A DNA stretch of 61,107 nucleotides from Planctomycetaceae bacterium (GTDB lineage Bacteria; Planctomycetota; Planctomycetia; Pirellulales; Pirellulaceae), in assembly GCA_005778405.1 (NCBI GenBank), contig SXOA01000032.1:1-61107 (forward strand), read 5' to 3'. This document shows, piece after piece, positions 1 to 9,318 of this stretch. The translations under genes were made by a program, and so were the position numbers. The notes beneath the pieces are model-generated. The model searched no databases. It saw only the letters and a program-made list of their open reading frames with translations, and was not told where the DNA came from. Position 1 is the first letter of the stretch, and each line of letters opens with the position of its first letter.

Positions 1-1696
1 CCCCTTGGGAGAGGGCCGGGGTGAGGGTGCCGGTGGCAATCAGCTTGATCGGGCCGGTGAAGTCCGCGGCATTTTCGTCGGCCCAGAGAACAAAGCCGCA
101 TTGGTTTTCTTGCAGCAAAGAAATTGGCGAGGCATGAACTCCCGGCGGCAATCCTTCGGCCATAATCGTGATCGGCTCATTCCAGCCGTCGCGCTGATGG
201 TTGATCAGGTGCAAGTAAGCCGCCCCCCCCTTCCAGAGATTGAGTCCGGCCGGCGATGGGTTCTGCGGATTGATGGCGGCCAGATAGAAATCGGGCTTGG
301 GCTTGCGAATGGAGAGGACGTATTGATAGCGTGGGCCGCCGCGGCGGTAGCGGTCCTGCACCAGCAGGCGGTACTTCTTGTTGGCACTCAGGTTGAGCGA
401 ACCGGACGGATCGCGGAGATGCCCGTCGAACGGTCCCATTCGATGGCCGAAGTCGTCGAACTCCTGGACGCGGGTTCCCTTATCATCCACGAGCACCACA
501 TAAGGGTCCGCCTGACCGCCGATGCGCTCGCAGTAGACTTCGAGGCCATAGGCGCCATCCTTGTCGACCTGGAATTCATACCAGTCGGCATCGCGGGCCG
601 CATCGAACCGGCCGCTGACGACCGCGGGGAGTGAAATCGACTGCGGCTGGTCCTGCTTGTCGTTCGGCTCGTGCTCGAGAGTCACCGGAGAATCGACAAG
701 GAGCAGTGAAGTGGCGTTCAAAGCGTCGCTGCCGCCGAGGATCGGCCTGATTTGAAAGCCGCTGACGGTGCAGGTGGCCGCAGTCGGCTGAACGCTGTAG
801 GCGGTAGGATGTTCGAGGAAGCGAAACAAGTTAAGGTCATTCGCATCGGTTGGTGCAGTGAGGGGAAACTTCGCTTCGTCTAGCGGCAAATCGAAGAGCG
901 TTTGAGTCGAGGGTTTTCCCGCCGAGCCGAAATTGCGGCCCAGGAGCGTCAACTCCGTGTTCTGACCCAGTTGCACTGCGCGGGGAAAGGCATTCTCCAC
1001 GTGCGGCTTGTCGCTGATGACCAGCCGATAGGGAAAGCCGCCGCGGTATGTCAGATCGCTCGTGGCTACAAAGTAATCGCCGTCAGCCGGAGCGACGAAA
1101 TCGATGAACGGATCACGGCCAAAGTAATCGCCGCTGGCCGCTAGCTGCGTCCCCGCCGGAGAAAGCAACGCCAGCCCCGCATCCATCTGCACGTCGAGCC
1201 TCTGGGCCTGACAGTCGAAAGTGACCCGCTGTCCCTTCTTGAGCGGCAGCCTGAAAAAGTCCTGGTCGTTGCCGTCGGAAATGCCGTTCACCGCCGAATT
1301 GACTTGCACAACCTGCGCCGTCGCCGCGTCATTATTCGGCTCCTTCTCCGCAATATCGGCAATCCCCCGCGACACCGCAAACAGCCGCGGATTGCTGACG
1401 CCAAACCGCCCGACGGTGCGAATGTCATAAGTCCCCGCCGGCACATCCGCCGCCACAGTCACCTTAAACAGCCGCTCCTTCATCGGCACCGGCTCGGCGG
1501 TGAAGCCGGGGTGGTCGAAACGGAGGGACTTCACGTCTTCCAGGTCGGCTCCTTGAGTTTCGATTTCGATGGAAGTTCCAGAAGACGCACCGAGCGGGGA
1601 GATGCGGTCGAGGCGAGGGGAAGGAAGATCGGCCAGCGCGAAGGCAGTCCAAACGACCAGTAGAGAAGCGGCCACGGATGAAACACGGAAGGACAC
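1..1696 (-). CDS. Secreted planctomycete exoprotein with PPC-like domains (partial, 3' end outside window)
   Basis: The minus-strand frame stays open from a GTG at 1696 to the window edge, so the C-terminus is missing. No ATG is available near the start. The GTG gives a short hydrophobic signal peptide (MSFRVSSVAASLLVVWTAFALA, then ADLPSP). Two stretches resemble bacterial pre-peptidase C-terminal (PPC) domains: EPNNDAATAQVV...DQDFFRLPLKKGQRVTFD and EHEPNDKQDQPQSISLPAVVSGRFD...DADWYEFQV. Such proteins are exported in planctomycetes and sit beside DUF1501/DUF1549 genes, as here. The GTG lies within the left arm of an ACACGGAT-type repeat, so the exact start is uncertain. The substrate is unknown. 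Confidence 0.7.
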   Translation of the reverse strand, partial: MSFRVSSVAASLLVVWTAFALADLPSPRLDRISPLGASSGTSIEIETQGADLEDVKSLRFDHPGFTAEPVPMKERLFKVTVAADVPAGTYDIRTVGRFGVSNPRLFAVSRGIADIAEKEPNNDAATAQVVQVNSAVNGISDGNDQDFFRLPLKKGQRVTFDCQAQRLDVQMDAGLALLSPAGTQLAASGDYFGRDPFIDFVAPADGDYFVATSDLTYRGGFPYRLVISDKPHVENAFPRAVQLGQNTELTLLGRNFGSAGKPSTQTLFDLPLDEAKFPLTAPTDANDLNLFRFLEHPTAYSVQPTAATCTVSGFQIRPILGGSDALNATSLLLVDSPVTLEHEPNDKQDQPQSISLPAVVSGRFDAARDADWYEFQVDKDGAYGLEVYCERIGGQADPYVVLVDDKGTRVQEFDDFGHRMGPFDGHLRDPSGSLNLSANKKYRLLVQDRYRRGGPRYQYVLSIRKPKPDFYLAAINPQNPSPAGLNLWKGGAAYLHLINHQRDGWNEPITIMAEGLPPGVHASPISLLQENQCGFVLWADENAADFTGPIKLIATGTLTPALSQG

Positions 1697-1784
1697 GGAT
1701 AAATCCAATCTCAAAGGCAACTGCTCGTGATGAATAATTTCCTGTCTTGATCTATCCGTGTTTTATCCGTGCTCAATCCGTGGC
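1671..1784. repeat. Imperfect inverted repeat of CACGGAT/ATCCGTG units
   Basis: The left arm (about 1671-1700) reads gccacggat..aacacgg..gacacggat and the right arm (about 1753-1784) reads tatccgtg..ttatccgtg..aatccgtggc. The unit CACGGAT is repeated in opposite orientation on the two sides. It separates the exoprotein from the DUF1501 gene; it may act as a hairpin or be a mobile repeat remnant. Confidence 0.6.
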
Positions 1785-1802
1785 TGATTTCCCTTCCGTG
1801 GA

Positions 1803-3137
1803 TTAGATCAATTCCTCAATCGGCTTCCCTTCATTCAGAATCGGCAGCGGGCGGTTGGCCTGGTCGTGGAAGGAGTGTTTGAAGTTGATGCCGAGGGTGT
1901 GGTACATGGTGCTAAGGACGCAGCCGGGGGTGTAGGGTTTGGTGGCGGGGGCTTCGGCGCGGGGGTCGGTGGTGCCGATGGCCTGGCCCATCCGGAGGCC
2001 GCCGCCGGCGAAGAGGATGCTCATCGCCCCCGGCCAGTGGTCGCGGCCGGCGCCGCCGTTGATCCGCGGGGTGCGGCCGAATTCGCCGAAGGCCATGACG
2101 AGGACGTCATTGGCCAGGCCGCGGTCGTAGAGGTCCTGCACCAGGGCCGCCACCGCCCGGTCGAATTTGGGGAGCAGGTTGTCCTTGAGCTGCTTGAAGT
2201 TGTCGCCGTGAGTGTCCCAGCCGCCGCCGGCCTGGATGGTGACGTAGCTGACGCCGGCTTCGACGAGGCGGCGGGCGAGAAGGCAGCTTTGGCCCATGTC
2301 GTGCCGGCCGTAGTTGTCGCGGACTTTGGGGTCTTCCTTGGCGATGTCGAACGCCTTCTGGGCTTTGTCGCTCGTCACCATCTCCATCGCGTCGCGGTAG
2401 TGCTTGTCGAGCCCTTCGATGTCCCCCTTGATGTCCACGTCGCGGCGGATTTTGTCGATCTGGGCCTGCAAACCCTTGCGGCGGCCCAGCCGCTCTGGCG
2501 TGACGCGGCCGGGGAGCTTCATGTTGCGGACCTGAAAGCCGTCGCGGTTCGGGTCGTCGTCGGGGGAGAACGGGTTGTACGACGCCCCGAGATACGCCGC
2601 CTTGCCGAGGCCGAGCGGCCGCGGCAGGTTGACGTACGCCGGCAGCCCCGGCTCATTCGGACCTTTCATGCGGGCGACGACGCTGCCGCACGAGGGATAG
2701 ATGTTGTCGCTGACTTCAATCGTCGGCTGATAGCCGGTGAGCATCCACTGCGAGCCCATGCCGTGGCCGGCGTTGGTGTGATAGGCCGACCGGACGATGG
2801 CCAGCTTGTCCATGATCTTGGCCTGGTGCGGCAGATGCTCGCTGATGTCGATCCCCTTCACGTTCGTCGCGATCGGGCGGAACTCGCCGCGAAACTCCGC
2901 CGGAGCATCCGGCTTGAGGTCGTACATGTCGATATGGCTCGGGCCGCCGGCGAGCCAGATTTGGATCACGGATTTTTTGCGAGTGGAAATGCCGGGCTGC
3001 GCGGCGTTCACTTGCGAATCGAATCGCAGCGCGTCCGCCAGCGTCAAACCGCCGGCGGCGAGGGCTCCAACTTGGAGGAAGGAGCGGCGGGAGACGCCGT
3101 CGCAGGATTTGTGGGATGAGCCGAGGATGGTGAGCAT
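1803..3137 (-). CDS. DUF1501 family secreted protein (Tat signal)
   Basis: Planctomycete DUF1501 protein of the alkaline phosphatase/sulfatase-like fold. The N-terminus carries a twin-arginine signal (VSRRSFLQVGALAAGGL), so export in folded form is expected. Later family motifs are WLAGGPSHIDMYDLKP near the start of the mature part, GGGWDTHGDNF, and VLVMAFGEFGRTPRINGGAGRDHWP towards the C-terminus. I use the ATG at 3137, which sits behind GAGAGGAAACC; an upstream ATG at 3179 would add 14 residues. The protein is about 444 aa, normal for the family. It follows the DUF1549/DUF1553 gene on the same strand, a standard planctomycete pair. The biochemical role is not established. Confidence 0.9.
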   Translation of the reverse strand: MLTILGSSHKSCDGVSRRSFLQVGALAAGGLTLADALRFDSQVNAAQPGISTRKKSVIQIWLAGGPSHIDMYDLKPDAPAEFRGEFRPIATNVKGIDISEHLPHQAKIMDKLAIVRSAYHTNAGHGMGSQWMLTGYQPTIEVSDNIYPSCGSVVARMKGPNEPGLPAYVNLPRPLGLGKAAYLGASYNPFSPDDDPNRDGFQVRNMKLPGRVTPERLGRRKGLQAQIDKIRRDVDIKGDIEGLDKHYRDAMEMVTSDKAQKAFDIAKEDPKVRDNYGRHDMGQSCLLARRLVEAGVSYVTIQAGGGWDTHGDNFKQLKDNLLPKFDRAVAALVQDLYDRGLANDVLVMAFGEFGRTPRINGGAGRDHWPGAMSILFAGGGLRMGQAIGTTDPRAEAPATKPYTPGCVLSTMYHTLGINFKHSFHDQANRPLPILNEGKPIEELI

Positions 3138-3198
3138 TGGTTTAGGTTTCCTCTCCAGAGGATGTGTTGTCCGAATCAAGGCCTGGTCCGCAGTAGTC

Positions 3199-3306
3199 TC
3201 TCTTAATCTTACTCTTACTCCTAATCTTACTCCTCATTCTCTCTCGGCCTCTCCGTCGGGGGGAGGATTAAGAGTAAGAGTAAGAGTAAGAGTAAGAGTA
3301 AGAAGT
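3199..3306. repeat. Hexamer-repeat inverted repeat (TAAGAG type), copy 1
   Basis: The left arm (about 3201-3243) is made of cttactc/cttaatc units and the right arm (about 3260-3305) of gattaagagtaagag units, joined by a short GC-rich centre. The arms are complementary and would form a long hairpin between two same-strand genes. A related element lies at 50213-50318. Confidence 0.8.
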
Positions 3307-3313
3307 TTTGAAT

Positions 3314-5521
3314 CTAATGCGTAAACATAAACTCCTTGGCATTGAGCACTGTCCAAAGCACGTCTTCCAGCCCCTTCTGCCGTTCATCCTGCTTGGCTGC
3401 AAAAGGTTCGAGGAAGTTCAGCAGCGTCGCTTGTTCCTCCCCGGTGGGAAAGCGGGACAGCGCACTGAGATAAAGCTCGTCTACAATCTCTTTATCGGTC
3501 TTATTGTCCTTAAGCAGCTTGGCGATTTTGCCTTCTCCGCTGGCGATCTTGTTTTCAATCTCGTCGGAGTTGGCCAGCAGAAGAACTTGGGCCAGCGTTC
3601 CGCCGCTGCTCCGTTCACATTCGCAACTAGTGACGCGGCGGGGTCGGTCAAAGGTGTCGAGAAAGTAGGAGCCAAAGTTCTCGTGCGGCAGGTCGATGGC
3701 CCGGGCGGTGCTGGCGACGTTGCTAAAGCGGGTTTTGCTGCCGGTGGCCTGGTCGAGCGAATCGAGCAGAACTTCGGCAATCATCCGGCGGGCGTAGAAC
3801 CGAGCGAAGTTCTGCCGGTCGTTCTTGTTGGCGTCCATCGGCTCGGAAGAGAGCTGATAGACCTTGCTATTCACGATGGTCCGGATGATGTGCTTCACAT
3901 CGAACTTGTGATCGAGAAAATCCTTGGCGAGGGCATCGAGCAATTCCGGGTTCGACGGCGGATTGGTTTCCCGCAGGTCGTCCACTTCCTGCACCAGGCC
4001 GCGGCCGAGGAAGTGCCCCCACATCCGGTTGACGAGGGCCTTGGCGAAGAGCGAGTTTTCCGGCTTCGCCATCCAGTCGACGAGAGCGTGCCGAGGGTCT
4101 TCCTCCGGGGTGAATTTCGCCACGTCGCCGCCGAGATATTTGGGCTCCGGAACGTTCCCAGTTAGCGGGTTCCGTTCGCCGGTCGTGACGGTGCCGCTGG
4201 CATAGTACGGCGGCGGCTCACCAAAGCTCTTGCGCCCGAGGCGGGTGAAGAAGCCGGCGAGGCCGTAGTAATCGTCCTGGCTCCACTTCTCGTACGGATG
4301 ATGGTGGCAGCGGGCACATTGCAGCCGCGTGCCGAGAAAGACCTGGGCGGTGTCCGCTGTTACCTGATGCAGTTGGTCGTCTCGCGATTGCCAGTACCAA
4401 TTGATCGCCGGGGAGTCTTGCCATTCCCCCGCTGCGGCGATGATGCCCCGGACGAATTCGTCGTAGGGACGGTTGCGGGCGATGTTATCCTTGATCCAGT
4501 TGTGGAACGCGTAGGCCGCTTTGTCCGACCCCGCCAGGTTGCTGTTTCGGAGGATGCTTCCCCACCGCATGGCAAAGAACGCGGGGTAGTCGGGTGAATC
4601 GAGCAGCCGATCGATGGCCTTGGTCCGCTTGTCGCCAGCAGTGTCCGCCAAAAATGCACGCGCCTCCTTGCTCGTCGGCACTCGGCCGCAGAGGTCGATG
4701 GTGACGCGGCGGAGGAACGTGGCGTCATCACAAACCGGCGACGGCAGCAGCCCGAGCTTCTTCCACTTCTCCGCGGCGAGCTTGTCGATGTAATTGTTCG
4801 GCTGAAAGTTCGGAATCTCCGCGAGCGCCTGGCCGTGGGGGATGATGGTGGAAAAGACAGTGACTTGTCCCTGGTAGCGGGCCATGATCGCCGCTTCGCC
4901 GCTCTGCTGGCCGGCTTGAACCAGGCCCGCCTCGCTGACGGAGGCGACGACGTCGAGATTGCTGGAGAACGACGTCTCCGCGGTTACGTCCCGCGTCTTT
5001 CCATCCGACAAACTCGCCACCACCTTCAGCGGCTGCGTCTGCCCGCGCTGCATGACAAGCAGTTTGGGCTCCATGTTCAGGCCGACAATCTGCGGCGCAC
5101 CCGGCGACGAACCCGGCGTGCCGGCGACAATCCAGGCGTTCAGCGTCTTGTACGCTTCACTCTCCGGCTCCAGCCGCCGTCCGCCGCCATGTGGAACTTT
5201 ACCTGTAGCCTTAGCCAAAAGCAGGCTCTGCTCCGGCGCGGAAACGCTCACCCGCCGTCCACGAGCCCGCTTCACAATCTCGTCGTAATCGAAAGCCGCA
5301 TCAAACCCAAACAGCGAGAGTTTGAATCCATTTTGCCCGCTCGCCTTCCCATGACAGCCGCCAGCATTGCAACCGTGGCGGGAGAGAATCGGCTCGACAT
5401 CATTGCGAAAATCAATCGCGGGCTGGTCCGCAGCTTTAGTCCCAGCGCAGGCCAGCAACAACAATCCGCAGACACTAGTTCGCCGCGCAAACGAGGGTAA
5501 TCGATTCAGCCAGCCGACCAC
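3314..5521 (-). CDS. DUF1549/DUF1553 planctomycete cytochrome-like protein
   Basis: Secreted protein of 735 aa with a signal peptide (hydrophobic part about 14-30, ending GTKAADQ). Order of parts: a haem-like N-terminal region (CNAGGCHGK near residue 50, followed by NGFKLSLFGFD), a bacterial Ig-like (BIG2) stretch near 145-225, DUF1549 (RRVTIDLCGRVPTSKEA and after), a CARCHHHP haem-like motif near 405, and DUF1553 (LVNRMWGHFLGRGLVQEVDD to the end). This is the Ig-containing PSD1 subtype. It precedes the DUF1501 gene and probably forms one transcriptional unit with it, interrupted by the hexamer hairpin. Role unknown; electron transfer or polysaccharide use in the periplasm is often suggested. 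Confidence 0.9.
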   Translation of the reverse strand: MVGWLNRLPSFARRTSVCGLLLLACAGTKAADQPAIDFRNDVEPILSRHGCNAGGCHGKASGQNGFKLSLFGFDAAFDYDEIVKRARGRRVSVSAPEQSLLLAKATGKVPHGGGRRLEPESEAYKTLNAWIVAGTPGSSPGAPQIVGLNMEPKLLVMQRGQTQPLKVVASLSDGKTRDVTAETSFSSNLDVVASVSEAGLVQAGQQSGEAAIMARYQGQVTVFSTIIPHGQALAEIPNFQPNNYIDKLAAEKWKKLGLLPSPVCDDATFLRRVTIDLCGRVPTSKEARAFLADTAGDKRTKAIDRLLDSPDYPAFFAMRWGSILRNSNLAGSDKAAYAFHNWIKDNIARNRPYDEFVRGIIAAAGEWQDSPAINWYWQSRDDQLHQVTADTAQVFLGTRLQCARCHHHPYEKWSQDDYYGLAGFFTRLGRKSFGEPPPYYASGTVTTGERNPLTGNVPEPKYLGGDVAKFTPEEDPRHALVDWMAKPENSLFAKALVNRMWGHFLGRGLVQEVDDLRETNPPSNPELLDALAKDFLDHKFDVKHIIRTIVNSKVYQLSSEPMDANKNDRQNFARFYARRMIAEVLLDSLDQATGSKTRFSNVASTARAIDLPHENFGSYFLDTFDRPRRVTSCECERSSGGTLAQVLLLANSDEIENKIASGEGKIAKLLKDNKTDKEIVDELYLSALSRFPTGEEQATLLNFLEPFAAKQDERQKGLEDVLWTVLNAKEFMFTH

Positions 5522-6064
5522 AGGCGACCTCGTTAATAGTAACCCGCTTCAGTGGGTTCGCGTGAGAGTCCCCGCTTGAACGGGCCCTTTCAGGTAGGAG
5601 AATTCATCGGCGGGGAGCCGACGGCGCGAATCCTCTTCCCGCACGCATCAGCCACCCTTGATATTAGTCGGCTTTTCAGGCCGGGGCAACAGAAGAAGGC
5701 TTGGGGAGATGGGTTCGTGACATGTTGGGGGACTAATCCACCGGGATTTTGGGAGGTTCGCGATTGACATCTGGCGAGCCGCCAGCCGGCCCTCTGAACT
5801 GAACAAAGAGGCGGTGTTCCGGCCATCATGTCCTCAGCAATCGTATGCCCGCCCTGCGGGCCTGCAATAGGTCGGGCTTCCCACGTTCCCAGGGTGCGCA
5901 CGACTCGGGCGATCGGTGCTATACCGGGAAACCTTGGTTGAGTCGCCAAACACCTTGCCGCTCCCCTTGACTGTGTCCGCCAGGATGCAAAATATTTTGT
6001 ACCCTTATTTGTTGGCATGCTAAAAACCGGCTCGCTTACCTTGAAACTCGGATGGCGTTTTTAT
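5522..6064. other. Gene-free stretch with REP-like palindromes
   Basis: No convincing gene. Two small hairpins open the region: aacccgcttcagtgggtt (about 5538-5555) and ccccgcttgaacggg (about 5570-5584). The rest is low in coding signal and runs into the IS1380 remnant. A 142-codon minus frame at 5590-6018 has an odd composition and resembles no family I know. Confidence 0.5.
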
Positions 6065-6544
6065 TCACAGAGAGTGCCAGTCTTGTCGAGATGAAGTGGC
6101 GGAAACGCGTTCGCGCGGAACAAATACGACCGCGGCAGTTGAAATGCGACGGTCGATGTCCGAGGGCCGCAGCTTCGTCAGCGGCCCCGGCGCGCCGGGG
6201 CTCGCCGCAGAAGATGTACAGCGGCAAATGGCAGTAGTTTTTGTAGTAGCCGTGAAAGAATTGGCCCGTAGCTGGTCGTGGTCATTCAGGTCTTCGTAGC
6301 CCAACGCCAAGGCGAAAACCCGCTGCTTGAGGAGATCCACTGCCGTGTGCTCCACCAGTTCGAGGTCGCGGAAGTCATCGAAACAATCTGCCAGGTCGGC
6401 CAACAGCCCCGTCTTGGCCTCGACCTCCCGCAGCAGCAACTCACCCTCGTCCGAGGTGATCGTTCCGCCATCGAATCCCGCCGTCACCTGACGCGCCCCA
6501 AGGGGCTGGAATTCGAACGATTGCTGGCTACACTGGGTTTCCAT
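6065..6544 (-). pseudogene. IS1380-family transposase remnant
   Basis: Reading from 6544, the N-terminus matches the IS1380 DDE transposase pattern: AGFDGGTITSDEGELLLREVE, then VEHTAVDLLKQRVFALALGYEDLNDHDQLR. A normal protein is over 400 aa; here the frame jumps directly to FHGYYKNYCHLPLYIFCGE and then, one frame over, LRPSDID. The piece between is deleted and the rest is frameshifted. No intact terminal inverted repeats were seen. It lies directly upstream of the GTPase operon. Confidence 0.85.
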
Positions 6545-6683
6545 CGGGCTGCTCTTCTTGTTTGGCTTAAGCTGTCGTTGAACAACAACTTTTGACCCAG
6601 GTAGGCAGTTCATTTCTTTGCGCGATGAGGAGTGCGGGCGCGAACCAGTGAAATGACGTGAGCCGGAAGTGAGCGGGAGCACA

Positions 6684-9197
6684 ATGGCTTCTGACAAGTG
6701 GCTGGAAAGTGGCGAAGAGCCAGGAGATCTTTATGACCTCGCCGGACTGGCGCGCTTTCATCCGGTGGCGAAGGACATTCTGGCGGCGCTAGACCGTCTG
6801 ACCTCGGAATTAAACCTGCAAAGGGCGCACTGGCGCAACGAAGTCCGCGGCAAGGCCGAGCGAATGCTGGCGCTCGCGCAGCAGGGGCGGCAGATTTTTT
6901 CCCAAGATGCTGCTCGCGCCGCTTACGATGAACGACTGTTCGCGCAGACTGCCGGCGCGTTTCAGAGTGCATTTCCGGCTTCCATGCGGCAGCATGAACA
7001 GGTGCGGCGCTGGCTCCGTTTGACGCAGAATGTGCACGCTTCCAAAGTCGAGGAAGTGCTGAGGCGATTGGCGACGGCCGAAGAAAAGTCGGCAATTGGG
7101 CCGCAGCCCACCGAAAGGCCACAGCCAACTGCAACTGCTCCCTCGCCAACGGCAGTGATCGCCACCCCAACTCCACCTACGCCTGAGCCGGCCGAAAATC
7201 CCGTTCGTGTCCCGAAGCGTCCTCCCCCTCGTCCTAGTGAACAGACGAGAGCTCCGGACGATTTTGGCCTATTGTGGATTGTCGGCACGGCCGTCGTCAC
7301 TTCGATTGTCTTTGTGCTATTGTTGTTCTTCTTCTTCGGGAGCCGTTTCACTGCCAAGCGTGACCAGGCCCAGGCCAATGGCCAGAAGGCTTCAGCACCC
7401 GAGCAGGCTTCCGCGCCTGGCAGCGGCGGCGAGGACCAAGTTGGCGCAGCAGACAACAAAACAAACACTCCCCCTTCCGATCCGGGACCGGAATCCAGTC
7501 CCAAGACAACTTCGCCGGCACCTGACAGTTCCAAAAGCGAACCCCAAAAGAAAGCTCCGCAGAAGTCACCTAAAGGCTCGGATACCAATCCGGTTCCCGA
7601 TCCCAACGCCCCGCCCCCGCCAACGACTACGACGCCGCCAAAAACACCAATCACTCCGCCAACGACGACTCCCCCGACCACCGCCACAACTCCTCCTGAG
7701 CCATCCTCCACAACTCCACTTCCGCCCGCAGGCAATGTAACGCGGCAGATTGTCCGCCAGGGTTTGTCGGTGCATACCGTAGCTTGGAACGCGACAGGTG
7801 ATCGTCTGGCGGTGGGGGGAGACGGCGATACGGTGCGCATTTGGGACGTAACGAAGAACACTGAAGCGCAGGTTCTCAAGGAACCCTTTCCTTCGTGTGC
7901 GGCGCTCGCCTTCGGCAAAGGAAAGCTGGCAGCGGCGACGGGGCAAGGCACGGTGTATGTGTGGAATACCTCCACGTGGAAGCTGGAAGCCAGTTTGCGG
8001 CATGCCGACATGCAGGACGCAAAGTCCGTCGCCTGGGGAAACTCGTCCGACCCGCAGATTATCGTGGGAGACAGCGAAGGCAATTTGCGATTCCTCTCCC
8101 TCACTGGTGGTAATCAAACGGCGGTGATCGAGCTGGCCAAAGCAGCCGGCGGAATTCAGTCGCTGGTGGCCACCAGCAAGAGCAAGCCGCTTTGGATCAC
8201 CGGACATCTCGATGGCTCCGTCCTCATCTGGAGTGCCGCTGGAAAGAACGTGATGAGTTGCCTGGCAAGTTCTTCGGCCAGCGTACTCGATGAGCTGGTT
8301 CAACCCAACGCCGGTGCTTCCAAATCCGCACAGCTCACGCCGCACGGCAAAGAAGTCTGTTACGACCTGGCGGTCAGCCCCGATGAAAAGCTGCTGGCCG
8401 TGGCCGCGCAGGATGTGGATTTGTGGGAACTGGACACCAAGAATTATCTTGTCCGCCGCCGGTTCGTGAACGGGGCCAAGAACGACACGGGATATCGGGC
8501 GGCAGCTTTCAGCAACGATGGCAAACTGCTCGCGGTGGGAGCAGGAGACGGCACGCTGATGGTTATCGATATTGCCGCCTGGAGCGCCCTCTATCTGGAA
8601 AAGTTTGCCGGCCTGGTCCATCGCCTCGCGTGGCGGCCGGGGACGACGCGGCAATTGGCCGTGGGGTGCGAAGATGGAACAGCGGTCATCATCACCCTCG
8701 CCAAGGAAGCCACCATCGGCTCAGTGCCGTCGCCGCTCGATCCCAAAACAATCATCACCGAGGCCCAGCAAAATGCGGCTGATCAAGATTGGGGAACTCT
8801 CGCTCAGAGGATCAGTTATCTCTCCATCTATCGCCTCCCCAGCACGGAAAAGACGACACTCGATCGGCTGCGACTGGAAGCCCGCAAGGGTGCCAAGGAA
8901 CTGATTAATTCCGTGTCGTCCAAATCGATTCCACAGGATGAGTTGGAGGGGGCTGCGTCCACTCTGCAACAAGCGATTGACTTGGATCCTTCCGGCGAAG
9001 GTGGAAGAGCAGCTCGTGCTGCCCTGAGCCAGCTTGATGCCTTAACCGTCGCCAAAATGAAAGCACCGGCTGCCAACAAGTCAGGCGGTCCCAACCAACC
9101 GGCCGGAAATCCAGCCGGCGGCAGGTTTGGCACCACCGGCCGGCGAGCAGGCGCGGCCGCTCTAGGCATCCCCGCGGGGACGAAGAAGAGGCCCTAA
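6684..9197 (+). CDS. J-like / transmembrane / WD40-propeller protein of the GTPase operon
   Basis: The protein is about 837 aa. Residues about 14-85 (DLYDLAGLARFHPV...IFSQDAARAAYDERL) resemble the degenerate J-like helical domain found at the N-terminus of many planctomycete signalling proteins. A Pro-rich linker leads to one membrane helix (about 197-220, LLWIVGTAVVTSIVFVLLLFFFF), then a long S/P/T-rich stretch and a WD40 propeller (about 355-660; repeats such as VAWNATGDRLAVGGDG...VRIWDV and VAVSPDEKLLAVAAQD-like blades). The domain order suggests a cytoplasmic N-terminus and an exported sensor or scaffold propeller, or the reverse. I prefer the ATG at 6684 after GGGAG; a GTG at 6669 is also open. 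It is the first gene of the ten-gene block. Confidence 0.8.
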   Translation: MASDKWLESGEEPGDLYDLAGLARFHPVAKDILAALDRLTSELNLQRAHWRNEVRGKAERMLALAQQGRQIFSQDAARAAYDERLFAQTAGAFQSAFPASMRQHEQVRRWLRLTQNVHASKVEEVLRRLATAEEKSAIGPQPTERPQPTATAPSPTAVIATPTPPTPEPAENPVRVPKRPPPRPSEQTRAPDDFGLLWIVGTAVVTSIVFVLLLFFFFGSRFTAKRDQAQANGQKASAPEQASAPGSGGEDQVGAADNKTNTPPSDPGPESSPKTTSPAPDSSKSEPQKKAPQKSPKGSDTNPVPDPNAPPPPTTTTPPKTPITPPTTTPPTTATTPPEPSSTTPLPPAGNVTRQIVRQGLSVHTVAWNATGDRLAVGGDGDTVRIWDVTKNTEAQVLKEPFPSCAALAFGKGKLAAATGQGTVYVWNTSTWKLEASLRHADMQDAKSVAWGNSSDPQIIVGDSEGNLRFLSLTGGNQTAVIELAKAAGGIQSLVATSKSKPLWITGHLDGSVLIWSAAGKNVMSCLASSSASVLDELVQPNAGASKSAQLTPHGKEVCYDLAVSPDEKLLAVAAQDVDLWELDTKNYLVRRRFVNGAKNDTGYRAAAFSNDGKLLAVGAGDGTLMVIDIAAWSALYLEKFAGLVHRLAWRPGTTRQLAVGCEDGTAVIITLAKEATIGSVPSPLDPKTIITEAQQNAADQDWGTLAQRISYLSIYRLPSTEKTTLDRLRLEARKGAKELINSVSSKSIPQDELEGAASTLQQAIDLDPSGEGGRAARAALSQLDALTVAKMKAPAANKSGGPNQPAGNPAGGRFGTTGRRAGAAALGIPAGTKKRP

Positions 9198-9318
9198 AGT
9201 CTCCCCGAAATAGCGGAAAAATTGGTTGCGGCTGGCGGCCATCGCCATTACGATGAAAACTCTCGATTCGAGCAAAGTGCGGGGAGAATTGTGACGCTGC
9301 GCGCGGGGCCATTCACGC
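9198..9318 (+). promoter_or_regulatory. Gap ahead of the GTPase gene, possible promoter region
   Basis: At 121 bases this is by far the largest gap within the block 6684-22675; most others are 1-16 bases. A separate promoter for the nine downstream genes could sit here, but I see no clear -35/-10 pair, so this is inference from spacing only. Confidence 0.25.

Noticed and set aside
1866..3119. Long plus-strand open frame opposite the DUF1501 gene
   Set aside because: Antisense to a clear family member in high-GC DNA; composition (Val/Ala/Asp/Gly-rich) is that of a shadow frame and no motif is seen.
3199..3306. CRISPR-like array
   Set aside because: Short TAAGAG units without spacers of equal length; it is a mirrored microsatellite, not a CRISPR.
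5590..6018. Minus-strand frame of 142 codons upstream of the IS1380 remnant
   Set aside because: Rich in Cys, Arg and Pro with no domain, no SD and no neighbour logic; treated as non-coding.
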